This document shows positions 37,583 through 49,345 of a stretch of 64,000 nucleotides of DNA, piece by piece (within the stretch, counting starts at the first letter, position 1; each line of letters begins with the position of its first letter). The position numbers were made by a program, and so were the translations under genes. The notes beneath the pieces are model-generated. The model was not told the DNA's origin, did not search any database, and saw only the letters and a list, made by a program, of their open reading frames with translations. The DNA comes from Dolomedes plantarius (taxonomy: Eukaryota > Arthropoda > Arachnida > Araneae > Dolomedidae). The stretch is taken from positions 23,259,591 through 23,323,590 of the forward strand of contig OU015501.1 of NCBI GenBank assembly GCA_907164885.2. The letters run 5' to 3'.

Positions 37583-38890
37583 CAGAGGCTGTTCGCACAT
37601 TTTTTAGACGATTTTGGTAAGCGGTAATAAAAAATCGTTTGCTGCAAAAGAAATAATTGCAATTGTACTATGTTTTTAAAGTCAAAATTATCGTCTGCGG
37701 TTTGAAAGTTTTGTTTTTATTCAAAATGGCGTTTTTAACAAAGCAGTGGTTCGAAGGCTACATTTATGCTCTTTCCGAAGAGAAATATGCATACTCCGTT
37801 ATCCAAAAACGATGTGAGAGTCATGGTTTTGTGATATCTAAAGCGTCGGTAGGTAATATCGTCACCAAGAAAGGAAGAAAAAAAAACGTCAAATTGGAGC
37901 CTTAAGTGGGACAAAAATTCCAAACAAGTATCCAAGGAAAAAACGGACATCTTCGACTATTGCAAAGGTACGTTGTTTAATGTTAAAAGAAAATCCCCCT
38001 AGTCAAAGGACAGTTGAAAAATCATTAAAATGCTCGGTGTCCACTGTAAACAAAATGATAAACGTTGATTTAAATCTTAAGAAAGCGAAAAAACGCAATG
38101 TGCATCGTCTTCTTTCAAATCATATCGCTGAACGCAGGACACGCTGCAGAATTCTATATGAGAAACACTTATTCAAAGAAAAATAGAAAACAATTGTCAC
38201 AATAGATGAATCATGGGTGTATTTAAATGATTGCAACAAAAAAAAAGCCATTTATTATCATAAAAGGGGAGAAAAAAATTTAAGTACATGGTTCAAAGAA
38301 TCGAAAGAAAGTTTTTCTAAGGGATTCATGATTGTTGCTGGTTTTTCTTATAATGGCAAGTTAAAAATAAAGAGAGTGGGGAAAATGTCAAGATTAACTC
38401 CAAATACTATCAGGAATATATTTTATCGCCAATTTTTCTGAATGAAATACCATCGCTTTACCCAGAGTGCCATCAATCTGTGAGACTCCATCAGGACAAA
38501 GCTAGCAGTCACACATCAAAATCCACTGTAAATTTCCTAACAGAAATGGAACAAAAGACTGGTATCCAGGCCATACCCTTCACTGATATCCCTATACTAA
38601 ATCTCCCGATGTATCACCTATGGATTTTTGTGCTTTCAAACTTTTAAAATCTGCATTATCCAAACGTCGTCCCAAAACCCTTACAGGAGTCTGGAAAGCT
38701 GTTCAGGAGGAATGGGATAGAATACCTCTTCTGACACTTCAAAAGGCATTATTATCCTGGAAATTGCGGTGTCGAAAGGTAGTTCAGAATAAGGGATGTC
38801 AAATAGAACATTTAAAAAAACAAGAATTTTATGTAATTTAGTTTTGTGAATACAATATACATGGTCTAAAAAATGTGTGAACAGTCTCTG
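37583..38890 (+). mobile_element. mariner-like transposon H (DDD type)
   Basis: TA flanks the element at 37581-37582 and 38891-38892. The inverted ends are CAGAGGCTGTTCGCACATTT and CAGAGACTGTTCACACATTT, both followed by TTTAGAC. The element is 1308 bp with one decayed transposase. A duplicate of the right-hand 110 bp lies at 39061-39170. Confidence 0.92.
37726..38841 (+). pseudogene. mariner-like transposase with three Asp, frameshifted
   Basis: The ATG at 37726 starts MAFLTKQWFEGYIYALSEEK, a helix-turn-helix region. The catalytic motifs are spread over several frames: TIDESWVYLND near 38190-38240, RLHQDKASSHTS near 38480-38520 and SPDVSPMDFCAFK near 38605-38640. The third acidic residue is Asp, about 41 positions after the second once the local frame change is allowed for. 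C-terminal sequence is intact to TAG at 38841. At least four frame changes or stops make it non-functional. Confidence 0.85.
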
Positions 38891-39060
38891 TATATATATA
38901 TATATATATATATGTAATTTCAGTAAAGCATCATAAAATAAGCACATCGTTCCGTCATTATCTCTCAACTTATCCTAATTAAAGGAAGTCTTCAGTTTTC
39001 TTCAGCTTGCTCGAGTTACTAAAAGGGCAAATTTATGTTATTAGTTTTAATTTTTATATA

Positions 39061-39170
39061 TAGTTCAGAATAAGGGGTGTCAAATAGAACATTTTAAACA
39101 CAAGAATTTTATGTAATTTAGTTTTGTGAATACAATATACATCGTCAAAAAAATGTGTGAACAGCCTCTG
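39061..39170 (+). mobile_element. Solo right-end fragment of transposon H
   Basis: It repeats the last 110 bp of H, from TTCAGAATAAG to the terminal GTGAACAGCCTCTG, followed by TA at 39171-39172. It is separated from H by about 170 bp. Confidence 0.85.
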
Positions 39171-39172
39171 TA

Positions 39173-39990
39173 GACATTAAATTCTTTAAGAAAAAATATA
39201 TTTTAGGATTGAAAATGTGTCCAGCGCCTCTTGAGTTTGCGTCCAAGAGGCAAGAAGTGGCAGATAAAGCAAACCCTAAGAGAAATCTTAGGGATTTAGA
39301 GATTTAGAGAACCAGCTCTAAATCTTTAAGAGAAAATTTAGAGCCATCTCATTCTCAGGACAAAATTTTCCAATTTTAAAATACTCTTTGATCCTCGCCA
39401 AGAAAGTCACTATAATTTTTCCAGGCCATTTAATTTTTGCCTCTCATCTCGTAAATAAATGAGTTTAACATTTATTTTAAAACCGACAATAAATATATAT
39501 TTAATTTAAAAAACAGAATAAATTTTAAATACATTTAGATTTTCTTGAAATAATTAATTTCAAGAACTGTAAAAGGAGTATGAAAAGTATGTAAAAAATA
39601 AAAATAATTAATACCTGTGATCCCACCTTACTCCCTTTTCTTTTACAGATTAACAACACAAGATTCATTTCTAACACACCTTTTAGTTTAAAAAAAAAAT
39701 TCTTTAGGAGTTAATGATTTTCTTCACTTAACTGAATGGCTGGCGCTTTTGTTACGCAAATTTTGAGCTTTCCAATTTTTGTGCATGTGAAAGGAAAAGA
39801 ATCTGGAAACGTCAAGTTGTTTTAACCGGCATCATGAGGAAGTTGTGTTCTGTGTGTTTGTGAAATAAAAATTATGACTAACGTGCGAGTTCTTGTCCAA
39901 CCATAATTTTTTTATGAATATGTGAACAAAGCCATTCATAAAAATACTTATTATTAGGAAAAAAAGATTGTAATATATAAAATTAATTTA
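39173..39990. other. AT-rich DNA, nothing recognised
   Basis: A short cluster of AGATTTAGAG and complementary CTCTAAATC words at 39280-39350 can form hairpins. Nothing else was identified. Confidence 0.35.
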
Positions 39991-40143
39991 TACACTGCTG
40001 GCCACTGTAAATGCAACACCCTGAAGGAAACATGCAAATAACATGAAATTTACAACATGCATTAGCGGAGGTGAGATATGCAAATGATTAGAATTTCAGC
40101 GCAGACGCACATCACGCGCGACTGTGGCGCCACTTCAAAGCGC

Positions 40144-40150
40144 TATTTAA
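40144..40150 (+). promoter_or_regulatory. TATA-like box of transposon A copy 2
   Basis: TATTTAA lies 75 bp upstream of the ATG at 40225, conserved with copy 1. Confidence 0.35.
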
Positions 40151-40224
40151 GGCTTGGAGATTTCGACGATTTCAAGTTCGGCAATTGTGTTTTTCTTGTG
40201 GTTTTTTCAAAAAAACGATCAATT

Positions 40225-41264
40225 ATGCCTCGTCGAAAACAGCGATCATCTTCTGATCAAGTATCCGAGTTTGACAGAGGAAGGATAGTGGCCTACCGAG
40301 ATTGTGGATTATCTTTCAGGGAAATCGGTAGTCGTGTTGGACGAAACCAAACAACTGTAATGCGGATATGTGATCGTTGGATGCAGGAGGGTACGACGGA
40401 CCGGCGTGTTCGATCGCATCCACCTCAGTGCACCACTTCACGTGATGACAGGCAAATTGTGCGCATGGCAGTGACGGATCGCTCAGTCACATCACGAATC
40501 ATAGCACAGCACATGCAGTCTGTAACGCATCATCCAGTGTCTGCGCGTACCATTCGACGCCGTTTACAGCAGAGTGGTCTGTCCGCAAGACGTCCATTGC
40601 TTTGTCTACCCTTGACGCAGAACCACAGACGTCTCCGCCGCCAATGGTGCGATGACAGAAGGATGTGGACGGCAGAATGGAATGAAATTGTCTTTACTGA
40701 CGAGTCACGCTTCTGTCTGCAACACCACGATGGTCGCATTCGAGTCTGGAGACACCGTGAAGAGAGGATGCTGAACAGCTGCATTATGCACCGCCACACT
40801 GGTCCTGCACCGGGTATTATGGTATGGCAGGTATTGGATATCACTCTCGCACACCTCTAGTACGCATTGCCGGTACTTTAAACAGCCAGCGCTACATCTC
40901 CGAGGTGTTGGAGCCAGTTGTCCTTCCTTACCTTCAGGGCTTGCCCACAGCCATATTTCAACAGGATAATGCGCGACCACACGTGGCACGCATTGTCCAA
41001 CGGTTCTTCGTCAATCGCCAGATTGAATTGCTTCCCTGGCCGCCTCGCTCTCCGGATCTTTCGCCGATAGAAAACATGTGGTCCATGGTTGCTCTACGAT
41101 TGACCTAGATTCCATCCCCAGCTGCCACAGCAGATCAACTTTGGCAACGTGTGGAAGCTGCTTGGTCTGCTGTACCCCAAGAACTCATCCAAAGTCTCTT
41201 TGAATCAATGCCGAGGCGTGTGGCAGCGGTGATCTCCAACAATGGCGGCTACTCTGGCTACTGA
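40225..41264 (+). pseudogene. Tc1-family transposase, frameshift and nonsense
   Basis: The true start is the ATG at 40225 (MPRRKQRSSSDQVSEFDRG). An in-frame ATG at 40078 lies in the 5' end of the element and is not the start. Codon 40 is CGA, so the stop of copy 1 is absent. One base is missing near 40826-40830 after GIMVW, so the frame changes just past the first catalytic Asp region (FTDESRF). A TAG replaces CAG at 41106-41108. All catalytic residues are kept: FTDES, QQDNARPH and SPIENMW, with spacing 34. The lesions differ from those of copy 1, so the two copies died independently. Confidence 0.94.
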
Positions 41265-41402
41265 TTTTGGCAGGAACCACACTTCACAGAAGTCTATAAA
41301 TTTAATCATTTGATACTTGGTCAACATGTTATCTACAAAATGAATTTTGTTGTGATATCTCTTGTCTTTCTTGGTGTTGCAATTTGGGTGGCCAGCAGTG
41401 CA

Positions 41403-42262
41403 AATTAAAACTGGATTATATTATAATTACATTATGAAATGACTACAGGAATTTTAAATTAAATTTTAGGTTAGTTACAGGAAAAATTCAAACTTACTAA
41501 CAGTAGAGCGACTGAACTTCGTAGTGAAATAGAATGAAGATTTATCTTTAAATTAAGTAACCTAAGGGAATCTGCCAAAATACCACAGTATTAATCCTTT
41601 TACAATGGCTTAATTGGGTCCGGGATACAAAATTCTATTTTTTCAAATTATTATCACTTTGTAACGAAATTTTTTTCTCAAATATATGTAAATATGGGTA
41701 TTATTGTACATATGAACAATTATTAAAATTTTTGAAATTTCAATTTTAAAAAATTAAAAAATTTAAATTTTAAACACATTTAAATTTTGATATAACTCAT
41801 GAACGAATAGCTATTTTCAAATAATTCTTTCACTTTTATGTAGAGAATAGATATAAAATTAATTTTTCTTCAGGATTTGTAAAAATATTGCTTATAATTT
41901 TTTTATAGTTCATAAAGTAAAAAAATTGGATGAATGAATAAAGTCGAATTAATAAAGTTTAAATACACACTTTAATTATAAGAATCTTGCAGCTTCAATG
42001 AAGTATGTCCAAAGATTTTGAATCTGATAGATTTAATGTATGTGTTTGACTTATAAAAAAATTTTATCCGACTGTTGGCTACTTAGACGCTAATAATATT
42101 ACACGAGTCAATTACTTACAAAATTATTCTAAAATGTTGAAACATCCTTTTTATTGCAAATAAAACAGATAAATTCAGTCCTTTTAATTTAAATAACTGT
42201 TTTATAGAAAAGATTTTTGTTTGCACTCCACTCATTTTAACTATTTAAAACTGCTATATGAA
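41403..42262. other. AT-rich DNA, nothing recognised
   Basis: No gene or repeat was identified. Confidence 0.35.
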
Positions 42263-42264
42263 TA

Positions 42265-42938
42265 CAGTGTACTCTTGATTATTCGGTACTGATTAGCCAG
42301 TCTGCAGTGGCGTAGCGAGAGAGGGGAAAGGGGGTCTATTATGCCTCGGGCGCCACTCGCAGAGGGGCGCCAATATAGGGTCTCTATACTATAATATTAC
42401 TATATGTTTTTCAGGGGGCGCCAAAAAGGTATTGTGCCCCGGGCGCCAGTTATGCTCGCTACGCCACTGTCAGTCTGCGGTTTATCCATGCAGAAAAAAT
42501 CTGAAATCTTTATCTAAAATAATACCTACTTAATTTATTAAGAAATGAAAGAAAATTTCTTCTTGCATGCATGTATAAAAGAAAAATGTTTTTTAAAACA
42601 GTTTTCTATTTATCGGGAAGATTTTTTTTGGTATTTGATAAAGGATGCTATAACGTACTAAAATTACACATCTTTAATTTTCCTGAATTATGAATACAGT
42701 GATATCATATAACGTTAGGAAAATTCATAGTGATATCATAAAACATAATCAAGGATTCCGTAAAACAAAAACAAAAATTACGGATTACATACATAACTTA
42801 AATTAGTAAAATAGAAAAGCGAGTGTAGTATTATATTTTGAAAATACTATAAAATTGTATAAAAATCGGATTGTCCGTATTTTTCGATTATCTGTGCTAC
42901 TCCCCCCTCCATTAACCCTGATAATCGGGAGTACACTG
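42265..42938. mobile_element. pogo/Tigger-like MITE J
   Basis: The ends are CAGTGTACTCTTGATTATTC and CAGTGTACTCCCGATTATCA (right end read in reverse). TA lies at 42263-42264 and 42939-42940. The total of 674 bp includes a 165-bp hAT MITE at 42305-42469. There is no coding capacity. Confidence 0.85.
42305..42469. mobile_element. 165-bp hAT-type MITE inside J
   Basis: The inverted ends are CAGTGGCGTAGCGAG. Flanking octamers CCAGTCTG (42297-42304) and TCAGTCTG (42470-42477) differ at one position. The interior is rich in GGGCGCC words. The ends resemble those of the MITEs at 55908 and 56486 (CAGTGGCG start). Confidence 0.88.
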
Positions 42939-42943
42939 TATAT

Positions 42944-43430
42944 CAAGCTTGTCAAACTCAAAGGCTGACATGGGCCAAATGAACAAGGTTTAAGTTTAGG
43001 TGGGAAAAAAAAAAAAAATTCAAAATCAATTTTTGTAGAAACGTAGGTTTCTTTCGAAAAGTATAGTATGAAAAAAATTTAAGAACAACAATAATATTAA
43101 TAGTTCCTTCCTGACACTTTTTGTTCTATAACATTAACTTGACACTGAATAATTTCATAAATTAATAAGCATTCTCTGAAAGAGATAAAACCTGTTTCAC
43201 ACCCACCAAACAAATCACTTCGTATAAAACTACTTACTGACCAGACTACTGGTCTGGCATGTGGTAATAAGCTACTAAAAATACTGCTAGAAGGTGAGGA
43301 GGGGGGGGGGGGGGGGAGGGGTGCGCCTCCGCGTAAGGCGCATAAGGTAACATGATATTTACATACCGTTATATTGACTGGGCCTGGGTGGCACAAATAA
43401 TCGTTGAGGGCCACGAGTTTGACATGCCTG
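42944..43430. mobile_element. Probable hAT-like MITE
   Basis: CAAGCTTGTCAAACTC on the left mirrors CAGGCATGTCAAACTC from the right; GTCAAACTC next to a GGCC word is common at hAT ends. The flanking octamers do not match, so one end may be displaced. A 17-bp G-homopolymer lies at about 43299-43316. Confidence 0.5.
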
Positions 43431-43439
43431 AATAAAAGG

Positions 43440-43965
43440 CATCTCTCGTGCTACTTTTAGCCAATGGGATGCCGGAAAAACGATAAACTCGCACGGTAGT
43501 TTTGCTTGCATCATCGCTATCACGATTAATTTGAAACCGGCGCCCCGTGTTCGTTTTCGGGATGCATTTGGCAGAGCATACTCCCCTGGGACTAAAAAAT
43601 GCTTTAGGAATGACTCTTATGAAGTCATCAGCTGTATGACGTCATGCAGGGAGATCGCTAGCTTCGTGGACGTGGCGGAGACCGTATTGCCCCCTTCTAC
43701 TCGGGATTTTAAGAAACTCGCAAATTCGAGTATCCTTAAGGTAAGAGAAATAGCGCTTTAGGATGAATTAAAGGCATATAAGTGCTTCTTTTTCCAACAA
43801 GGTGCCGATAAAACTATAAACTCGTACTGCGGATTCGGTGACGTCATCGCTTTCACGAGTAACTTGAAATCCGATCCCCCGTATTCGTGTTTGGGATGCA
43901 TTTGGCAGAGCATAGTTGCTTAAGACTAAGAAATGTTTCACCAAGGACTTTCGGAAAATTCGGGA
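43440..43965 (+). repeat. Diverged tandem duplication of a ~330-bp unit
   Basis: 43465-43620 and 43790-43945 share, in order, AAACTCG, CATCGCT.TCACGA, TTGAAA(C/T)C and GGGATGCATTTGGCAGAGCA. The copies differ at many positions, so the duplication is old. No gene is recognised. Confidence 0.65.
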
Positions 43966-43980
43966 AAATAGCTGCAATTC

Positions 43981-45500
43981 ATTCAGTATAAGTTAAACTT
44001 CAAAAGCTTCAAACTTCCTAAAAATAATCCCAAGTGGTAGTGAAAGGAAGGAGTAAAAAGTCAACAAAAACCTATATTTTTGTAGTAAATCTTATGCAAT
44101 AGAAAAAGTAAATCCGATAGAAAAAGTAAAATGAGTGGAAAACTCTTCTAACAGTGTAAACTTTGGTAAGTCTTTCATTTTCACTCGGACATATTCCATC
44201 CACAAAAGCTGAACAGGCAGCAACAATTCCGTTACGACTGATCACTTCATCTGTCTGGTTTCATTAGTTATCCAAACACGCAGACTTCGTAAGTTGCATG
44301 GAGATGCAAGCCTCCCCAAGGTTCCTCCCTCTTACTCTCCCAGAACTATGAATAAATTTAAAAATTAGTAATGTCACAGGAACACAGCTTTTTAAAATCC
44401 ACTCTAAGAATAAGAACTCGTTTTCAATATAGTTCTTCATCAGGCCAGGGACCACTAGATGTTATTATGGAGTCTATGTGTATCTATGGAGAATTCACAA
44501 AAGCGAAGTAAACGATCAACAATTCAAATACGCAATCACAAACTGTTTGATATAAATAGGGACGACAACAGAAAATTCTAGAAGAATCAGTGGGGGAGGC
44601 GCGAAAACTAGAATTTCATTTCCTAGAATAACATTTAAGAACGACTTTTAATAACATTTTTTAGAATTTTCAGTTGCCGCCCCGATTTGTATGAAAGAGT
44701 TTCGATGACTTTTGCCTTTGTGAATTGTTCATTGCGACAATCCCATCAATGCTCCTTGGCCTGATGATGAACTATTAATTAGTTCGAAACATATAGTCAA
44801 CCCCATCTTAATTTATTGTGCAACAGACAAAGTGTTCATTACGTATTTTGTCATCCCCAAATTTACTGTAAGCCGCATTTCTTTTTTAATTAATTTCTTT
44901 TCATGCTCTTCAGACACTTTAAAAGAAAGAATATCTGTTTAAAGACTTTTAATGCCCCCCCCCCCCCAAAAAAAAAAGAAAAACACAACACTATTTCATG
45001 AATCATACATGCGACAGCATTACGTATTTGCCGATATCTCAACTATTTTTAAAATTGTGTCTTTGAACTGGAATCCCACCGTGAGAAAACGAAACATCCT
45101 ACGTTCAATTACATAAGTTATTTTAAAGGAGGTTATACATACAGCTTAGGGTAACGAACAAACTGGGCCAAATTTCGACGAACAAATTCGGTTGGCCATT
45201 AACAAACAGAATACAGCCGTTCGTTCATTTTCGTAAAGTGGATTGTTGAGGTGAGCACTCGAATCCATACTATATTGCAGAACTCGATTTTCGATTAACA
45301 AACAACAAAATTAAGTTTCCTGCTCGAAATGAAATTTCCAAGCAGAAAGTAAAAAAAATTCCAAGCTAAACTGTAGTCTCTGTGCACATACAAAAAGTAA
45401 CGAACTTCTTTTGATGTACCACCTAGTGGTTAAAGCTAACAAACGCGTGTTCGTTGCTACGTATACATTTTCGCTTTCATCCGCTGTATGCATATTTCAT
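43981..45500. other. Dispersed repeat pieces, no gene
   Basis: 44690-44830 matches 48880-49000 in inverted orientation, sharing GAATTGTTCATTG, GGCCTGATGA and TAGTTCGAA. 44870-45070 matches 47965-48150 in the same orientation, sharing GCATTTCTT, TTCATG and CATGAGTCATAC-like words. Both pieces therefore belong to larger dispersed repeats. A C-run (about 44957-44970) followed by an A-run lies inside. Confidence 0.5.
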
Positions 45501-45501
45501 C

Positions 45502-45808
45502 TGCTGTACTAACCCTATTGGATTCGCTCATCTCAATGTTTTCCTATGGAGAAAATTTGTCTACTATTTACAGCTACATAAACACTGTTAATCAAATAAA
45601 AATGGCATTTTCAGATAGCCTAAACTTTTCTGCACCTTGCAACAAGATTCATTTTATAAATTTCATCCACCACAGGAATTGATGAGCGTTCAAAACACAC
45701 TAACCAGATTTTTCCCCCGAATAATTTAAACTTTAAAATAATATTTTCATTAAAAAAAAAACGAAAAATGCCACAAGGTGTAAAATTTCTTTCACTATTA
45801 CAGAGTAC

Positions 45809-45892
<84 letters not shown>

Positions 45893-45981
45893 GTAAATCA
45901 GAGTCGGCAATCCCTGGACAAATTTCCTCCATAGGTTAACATTGAGGTGAGCGAATCCAACAGGGTTAGTACACAGCAGCC
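45502..45981. mobile_element. TTAA-flanked MITE, copy 3, with internal (TA)n
   Basis: It has the same ends and interior as the copy at 17463-17868. The left terminus is slightly eroded; the right end GGCTGCTGTGTACTAACCC (reverse) is followed by TTAA at 45982-45985. A (TA)n tract of about 80 bp at 45811-45890 replaces a short TA-rich segment of the other copies. Confidence 0.8.
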
Positions 45982-46184
45982 TTAAGGTAAAATATGGAAG
46001 TGGGAGGGTTATTCCTAAATACTATTTTTTTTCATACGATATTGGTGCGACAGAGTTTGATTAGACTAATTTGTTTAATATTAGGTGAATTACTCTCAAT
46101 TCCGCATCAACTAATTTCAGTCTCTCATTTTCACATTTAAGTGACTAATCACTAGATTTCGCGGCACGCAAGACCATGGGCATT

Positions 46185-46420
46185 ACGGTATTTAATGGGT
46201 GAAATCATAACACAACTTTTTCCTAAACAAAAGAGGTTCTGTGGGTTCGAGTCCCACTATAGGCATGGACGTTTATAACCGTTCGGAATCGGCTCTAGTA
46301 TGGTAGGTCCCGACCCGTCCTTGCGCTTCTGGATTTCAGAGACAGGGTCCTGAACACTGGATCACTTCGTCAATGTGATGAAATCTCGTATTGTAATTTG
46401 AACAATAATCATTGTTAATT
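46185..46420 (+). other. Possible tRNA-like or SINE remnant
   Basis: GTGGGTTCGAGTCCCAC at about 46236-46252 forms a perfect T-arm with a canonical B box. No matching D-arm, anticodon arm or acceptor partner can be found upstream, so it is not a tRNA gene. The GC-richer 150 bp that follow may be the body of a decayed SINE. Confidence 0.4.
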
Positions 46421-46460
46421 ACATTTGCATTCTTAAATACCGAATGTATTTGCAATTTGT

Positions 46461-46491
<31 letters not shown>

Positions 46492-47302
46492 ACGAACTGT
46501 CACCCAGTTTGAACTTCCCAACAGAGTTAAAACATTTTGCAGTGTAAAAAATTTGGGGGAAAAAATGTATAAGCAAAATTTCATAAATAAGAGTTAGTGA
46601 ATATAAATTTTATTGAATCTTACATGGTTTGTCATCGGTCCAAACTGCTGAATAAAATATAAAGCTGTCATAATGAACACAAATTTATTTATTTAATAAA
46701 AAAGATCTCACTGTAGATAAAATTTAGTTTGGTACTTGGTTGCTCAGATTACTAAACAAAGTATTAAATTCTTATTTTATGTAAAATTTTGCATTTGAAA
46801 AATCAGCTTACAAGTTTTTCATCTTATCAAAAGCACTTTTTTCAAGATCCGTAAAAATTAAAGGAGATTTGGTAGGAATTTTCAAACCTAGTGCTGCCAT
46901 CTATGTTTCACGAGCAAAACCATAATTGCAGACCAAAATTTTTTTTAAATTATATTTTCATTAAGATAGAGAGAAATGTAGTAACACCATTAGAATGGAA
47001 AAAATATAGAGTTATGTTTCACACTTCGAAGTGAAGATAAAAATTGAAATTATCTGAAAAATATATCTTGCTTTATCATTACAAGCTGTTAACAGGTCAA
47101 TAACTTGGAACGGTTAAGACGAAGGGCTACGAGAATTTTCCCAACTGCTACTACATAAAATCTACTGCCCATGAACGCCAAGATTTTCCGAATAGAACGG
47201 TTTCTGCGTACCTCTCACAAACTGTAACTGAAAGACATCTTTTGCTGTTAAAATAAGTTAAAATGAAATACCTTGTGTGATTACAGCAGTGGGAAAATAT
47301 GG
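46421..47302. other. AT-rich DNA with a (TTTA)n tract
   Basis: A TTTA tetranucleotide run lies at about 46460-46490. Nothing else was recognised. Confidence 0.4.
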
Positions 47303-47310
47303 CAGGTTAA

Positions 47311-47802
47311 CAGGGCCCGATTTAGAAAATTCTTGACTATAGGCATAACTCGGGATGGGGGGCCCCTTAACACTGATGTGGGCATAACATTTCCAAAATT
47401 GACACAAAAAAAAAAATAATCATGAATCATTGTGAAAGTACCATTTTACCAAGAATTGGCTATTTTAAGCGTAGGTGCCTAGAACATTATCAAATAACAA
47501 AAAGCAATACAACGTATTAACTTCATTAAAACACCAATACAATGCAACCAGAAAAACTTATTAATCCCTTATATACACTATAACATACATATGAGGAACT
47601 ATACATATAACTATACATATGATGAACCAATCAATTAAATCTGAAAGGATATATAAAAAAATTGCTATTAAAAAAGGTAAAATAAAAAAATTGAATTGGG
47701 AATTTTCTTTTTTTTTCTTTTAAATTAAAAATTTTGAGGGGCCCCCAACATTCGGGGCCCCTAGGCCCGGTCCTACCGGGCCTAATGGAAAATCAAGGCC
47801 TG
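47311..47802. mobile_element. hAT-type MITE
   Basis: The exact 8-bp duplication CAGGTTAA lies at 47303-47310 and 47803-47810. The ends are CAGGGCCCGATTTAG and CAGGCCTTGATTTTC (reverse). It has GGGGGGCCCC and GGGGCCCC blocks inside each end and no coding capacity. Confidence 0.85.
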
Positions 47803-47810
47803 CAGGTTAA

Positions 47811-48158
47811 CCTTAGTGATTGTCCTCAAGAAATAGACGTAATGATTTGGGAAAATCCCCGGAAATAACCTATAGAGTAATTTGAGAAAAAATGATTGAA
47901 GATAGAAAGTGTGAAATATTTGAAGTTTTAACCTTTTCTTGTTGTATGTGTACTTCCAGTAACTGCTGCCCGCATTTCTTCAGTAATTAATTTCGTTTCA
48001 TGCGCTTGAGACATGTAATGGATAAGTACATAAATTTGAAAAAAAATAAGTAGAAAAACTAATCATTTTATGAGTCATACACGAGAGAGAATTGCGTATT
48101 GATCCACAATTTTTACTATTTAAAAGATTGTGAAACTGTTATACAAAGGCTGTTCCCC
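47811..48158 (+). repeat. Dispersed repeat piece
   Basis: 47965-48150 is a diverged copy of 44870-45070. In both loci a TTAA MITE lies further right, immediately here and about 430 bp away at the other. Confidence 0.45.
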
Positions 48159-48162
48159 TTAA

Positions 48163-48615
48163 AGCTGCTGTGTACCAACCCTATTGGATTCGCTGGCCTC
48201 AATGTTAACCTATGGAGAAAATGTGTCCAAGGATTGCCGACTTGGATTTAATTATTTTTTTAATTGTACTCCGTAATACAGAAAGAAATTTTACACCTTA
48301 GGGCATTTTTCGTTTAAAAAAATGAAAATATTTTACAATTTAAATTATTCTGGGAGAAAAATCTGGTATAATGTGTTTTAAACGCTCCTAAATTCCTTTG
48401 GAGGACAAAATTTATAAAATGAATTCTGTTACAGGGTGCAGAAAAGTTCAGGATATCGAAAAATACCATTTTTATTGGATTATTAGTGGATTATTATTGG
48501 ATTTTTATAATTTTTTTTTATATTGGATTATTATGTAGGTGTAAATAGTAGACAAATTTTCTCCATAGGTTAAGAGTGAGGTAAGTGAATCCAATAAGAA
48601 TAGTACACAGCAGCT
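48163..48615 (-). mobile_element. TTAA-flanked MITE, copy 4
   Basis: TTAA lies at 48159-48162 and 48616-48619, both intact. The ends are AGCTGCTGTGTACCAACCC and AGCTGCTGTGTACTATTCT (reverse). It is inverted relative to copy 1. A short expansion of TTATTGGAT words lies at 48478-48535. Confidence 0.88.
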
Positions 48616-48879
48616 TTAAAAATTCTCCTTAACTTTATGGGTAGGCTTTTGGATATACATTTAATGAACTCCGCATTGATTTGGTATTTTTTGAACAACT
48701 CTTGATCGCTTGAAATCAAACCAGGAACGTTGCCAAAAGAACTATCCCCGAGTGACGAAGTATGTACTTTTATCCCCCGTCTATCAAACATGAGTAAAAT
48801 GGATCACTGCAACAGGTTCCAAACCTAAGTGAATAACACGTAATGAACATTTCTTCAATCCCACTATCAATTAAAAAGG

Positions 48880-49000
48880 GGAGGCTACATGATTCGAACT
48901 AGTTAATAGGTCGTCATCAGGCCGAGGAGCATTCGTGTGGTTATCTCAATGAACAATTCACTAATGCATCGAAGCTCTTTGATATCAAAGAGTTGTGAAA
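48880..49000 (-). repeat. Inverted copy of dispersed repeat at 44690-44830
   Basis: On the minus strand it shares GAATTGTTCATTGAG, AATGCTCCTCGGCCTGATGA and CTAGTTCGAA with the earlier copy. Confidence 0.55.
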
Positions 49001-49004
49001 GAGG

Positions 49005-49345
49005 ATGAAGTATTAAACAATTCGAAACATTATGCTGAATAGTTTTTCAATCGTTTGTCAACTCATATTAATTTAAATCTGATAATCCTTTCAAAATATG
49101 TGTCTGGTATTATATTAAAATAGGCGAGGATGATACTTAGCAGCACATAAGATTTTCTCAACTATATAACACATTTATTGCTTTTTTATCAATACTGTTT
49201 ATTCATATATAATTATGAGTTGCTTTACCACAAATATATTTTTTTATGAACAAAACATTTGCATTTTAATCAAATGAGGGTGTCATATTAAACACTTCCA
49301 AACTTACAATGCATTAATAAGCAGTTCACTTTATTTAATACTAGC
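49005..49345. other. AT-rich DNA, nothing recognised
   Basis: No gene or repeat was identified. Confidence 0.35.

Larger units (their letters stand above)
39993..41400 (+). mobile_element. Tc1-like transposon A, copy 2
   Basis: This 1408-bp element is nearly identical to copy 1 at 3646-5057. The left end CACTGCTGGCCACTG follows TA at 39991-39992. The right end reads CACTGCTGGCCACCC from the other strand, and the right flank is CA, a decayed TA. The polyadenylation signal of copy 1 (AATAAA) reads AATGAA here. Confidence 0.95.

Noticed and set aside
40078..40224. Upstream extension of the copy 2 transposase
   Set aside because: The frame is open by chance in the 5' end of the element; the ATG at 40225 aligns with the start in copy 1.
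46236..46252. tRNA gene
   Set aside because: Only a T-arm is present; no acceptor, D-arm or anticodon arm can be folded around it.
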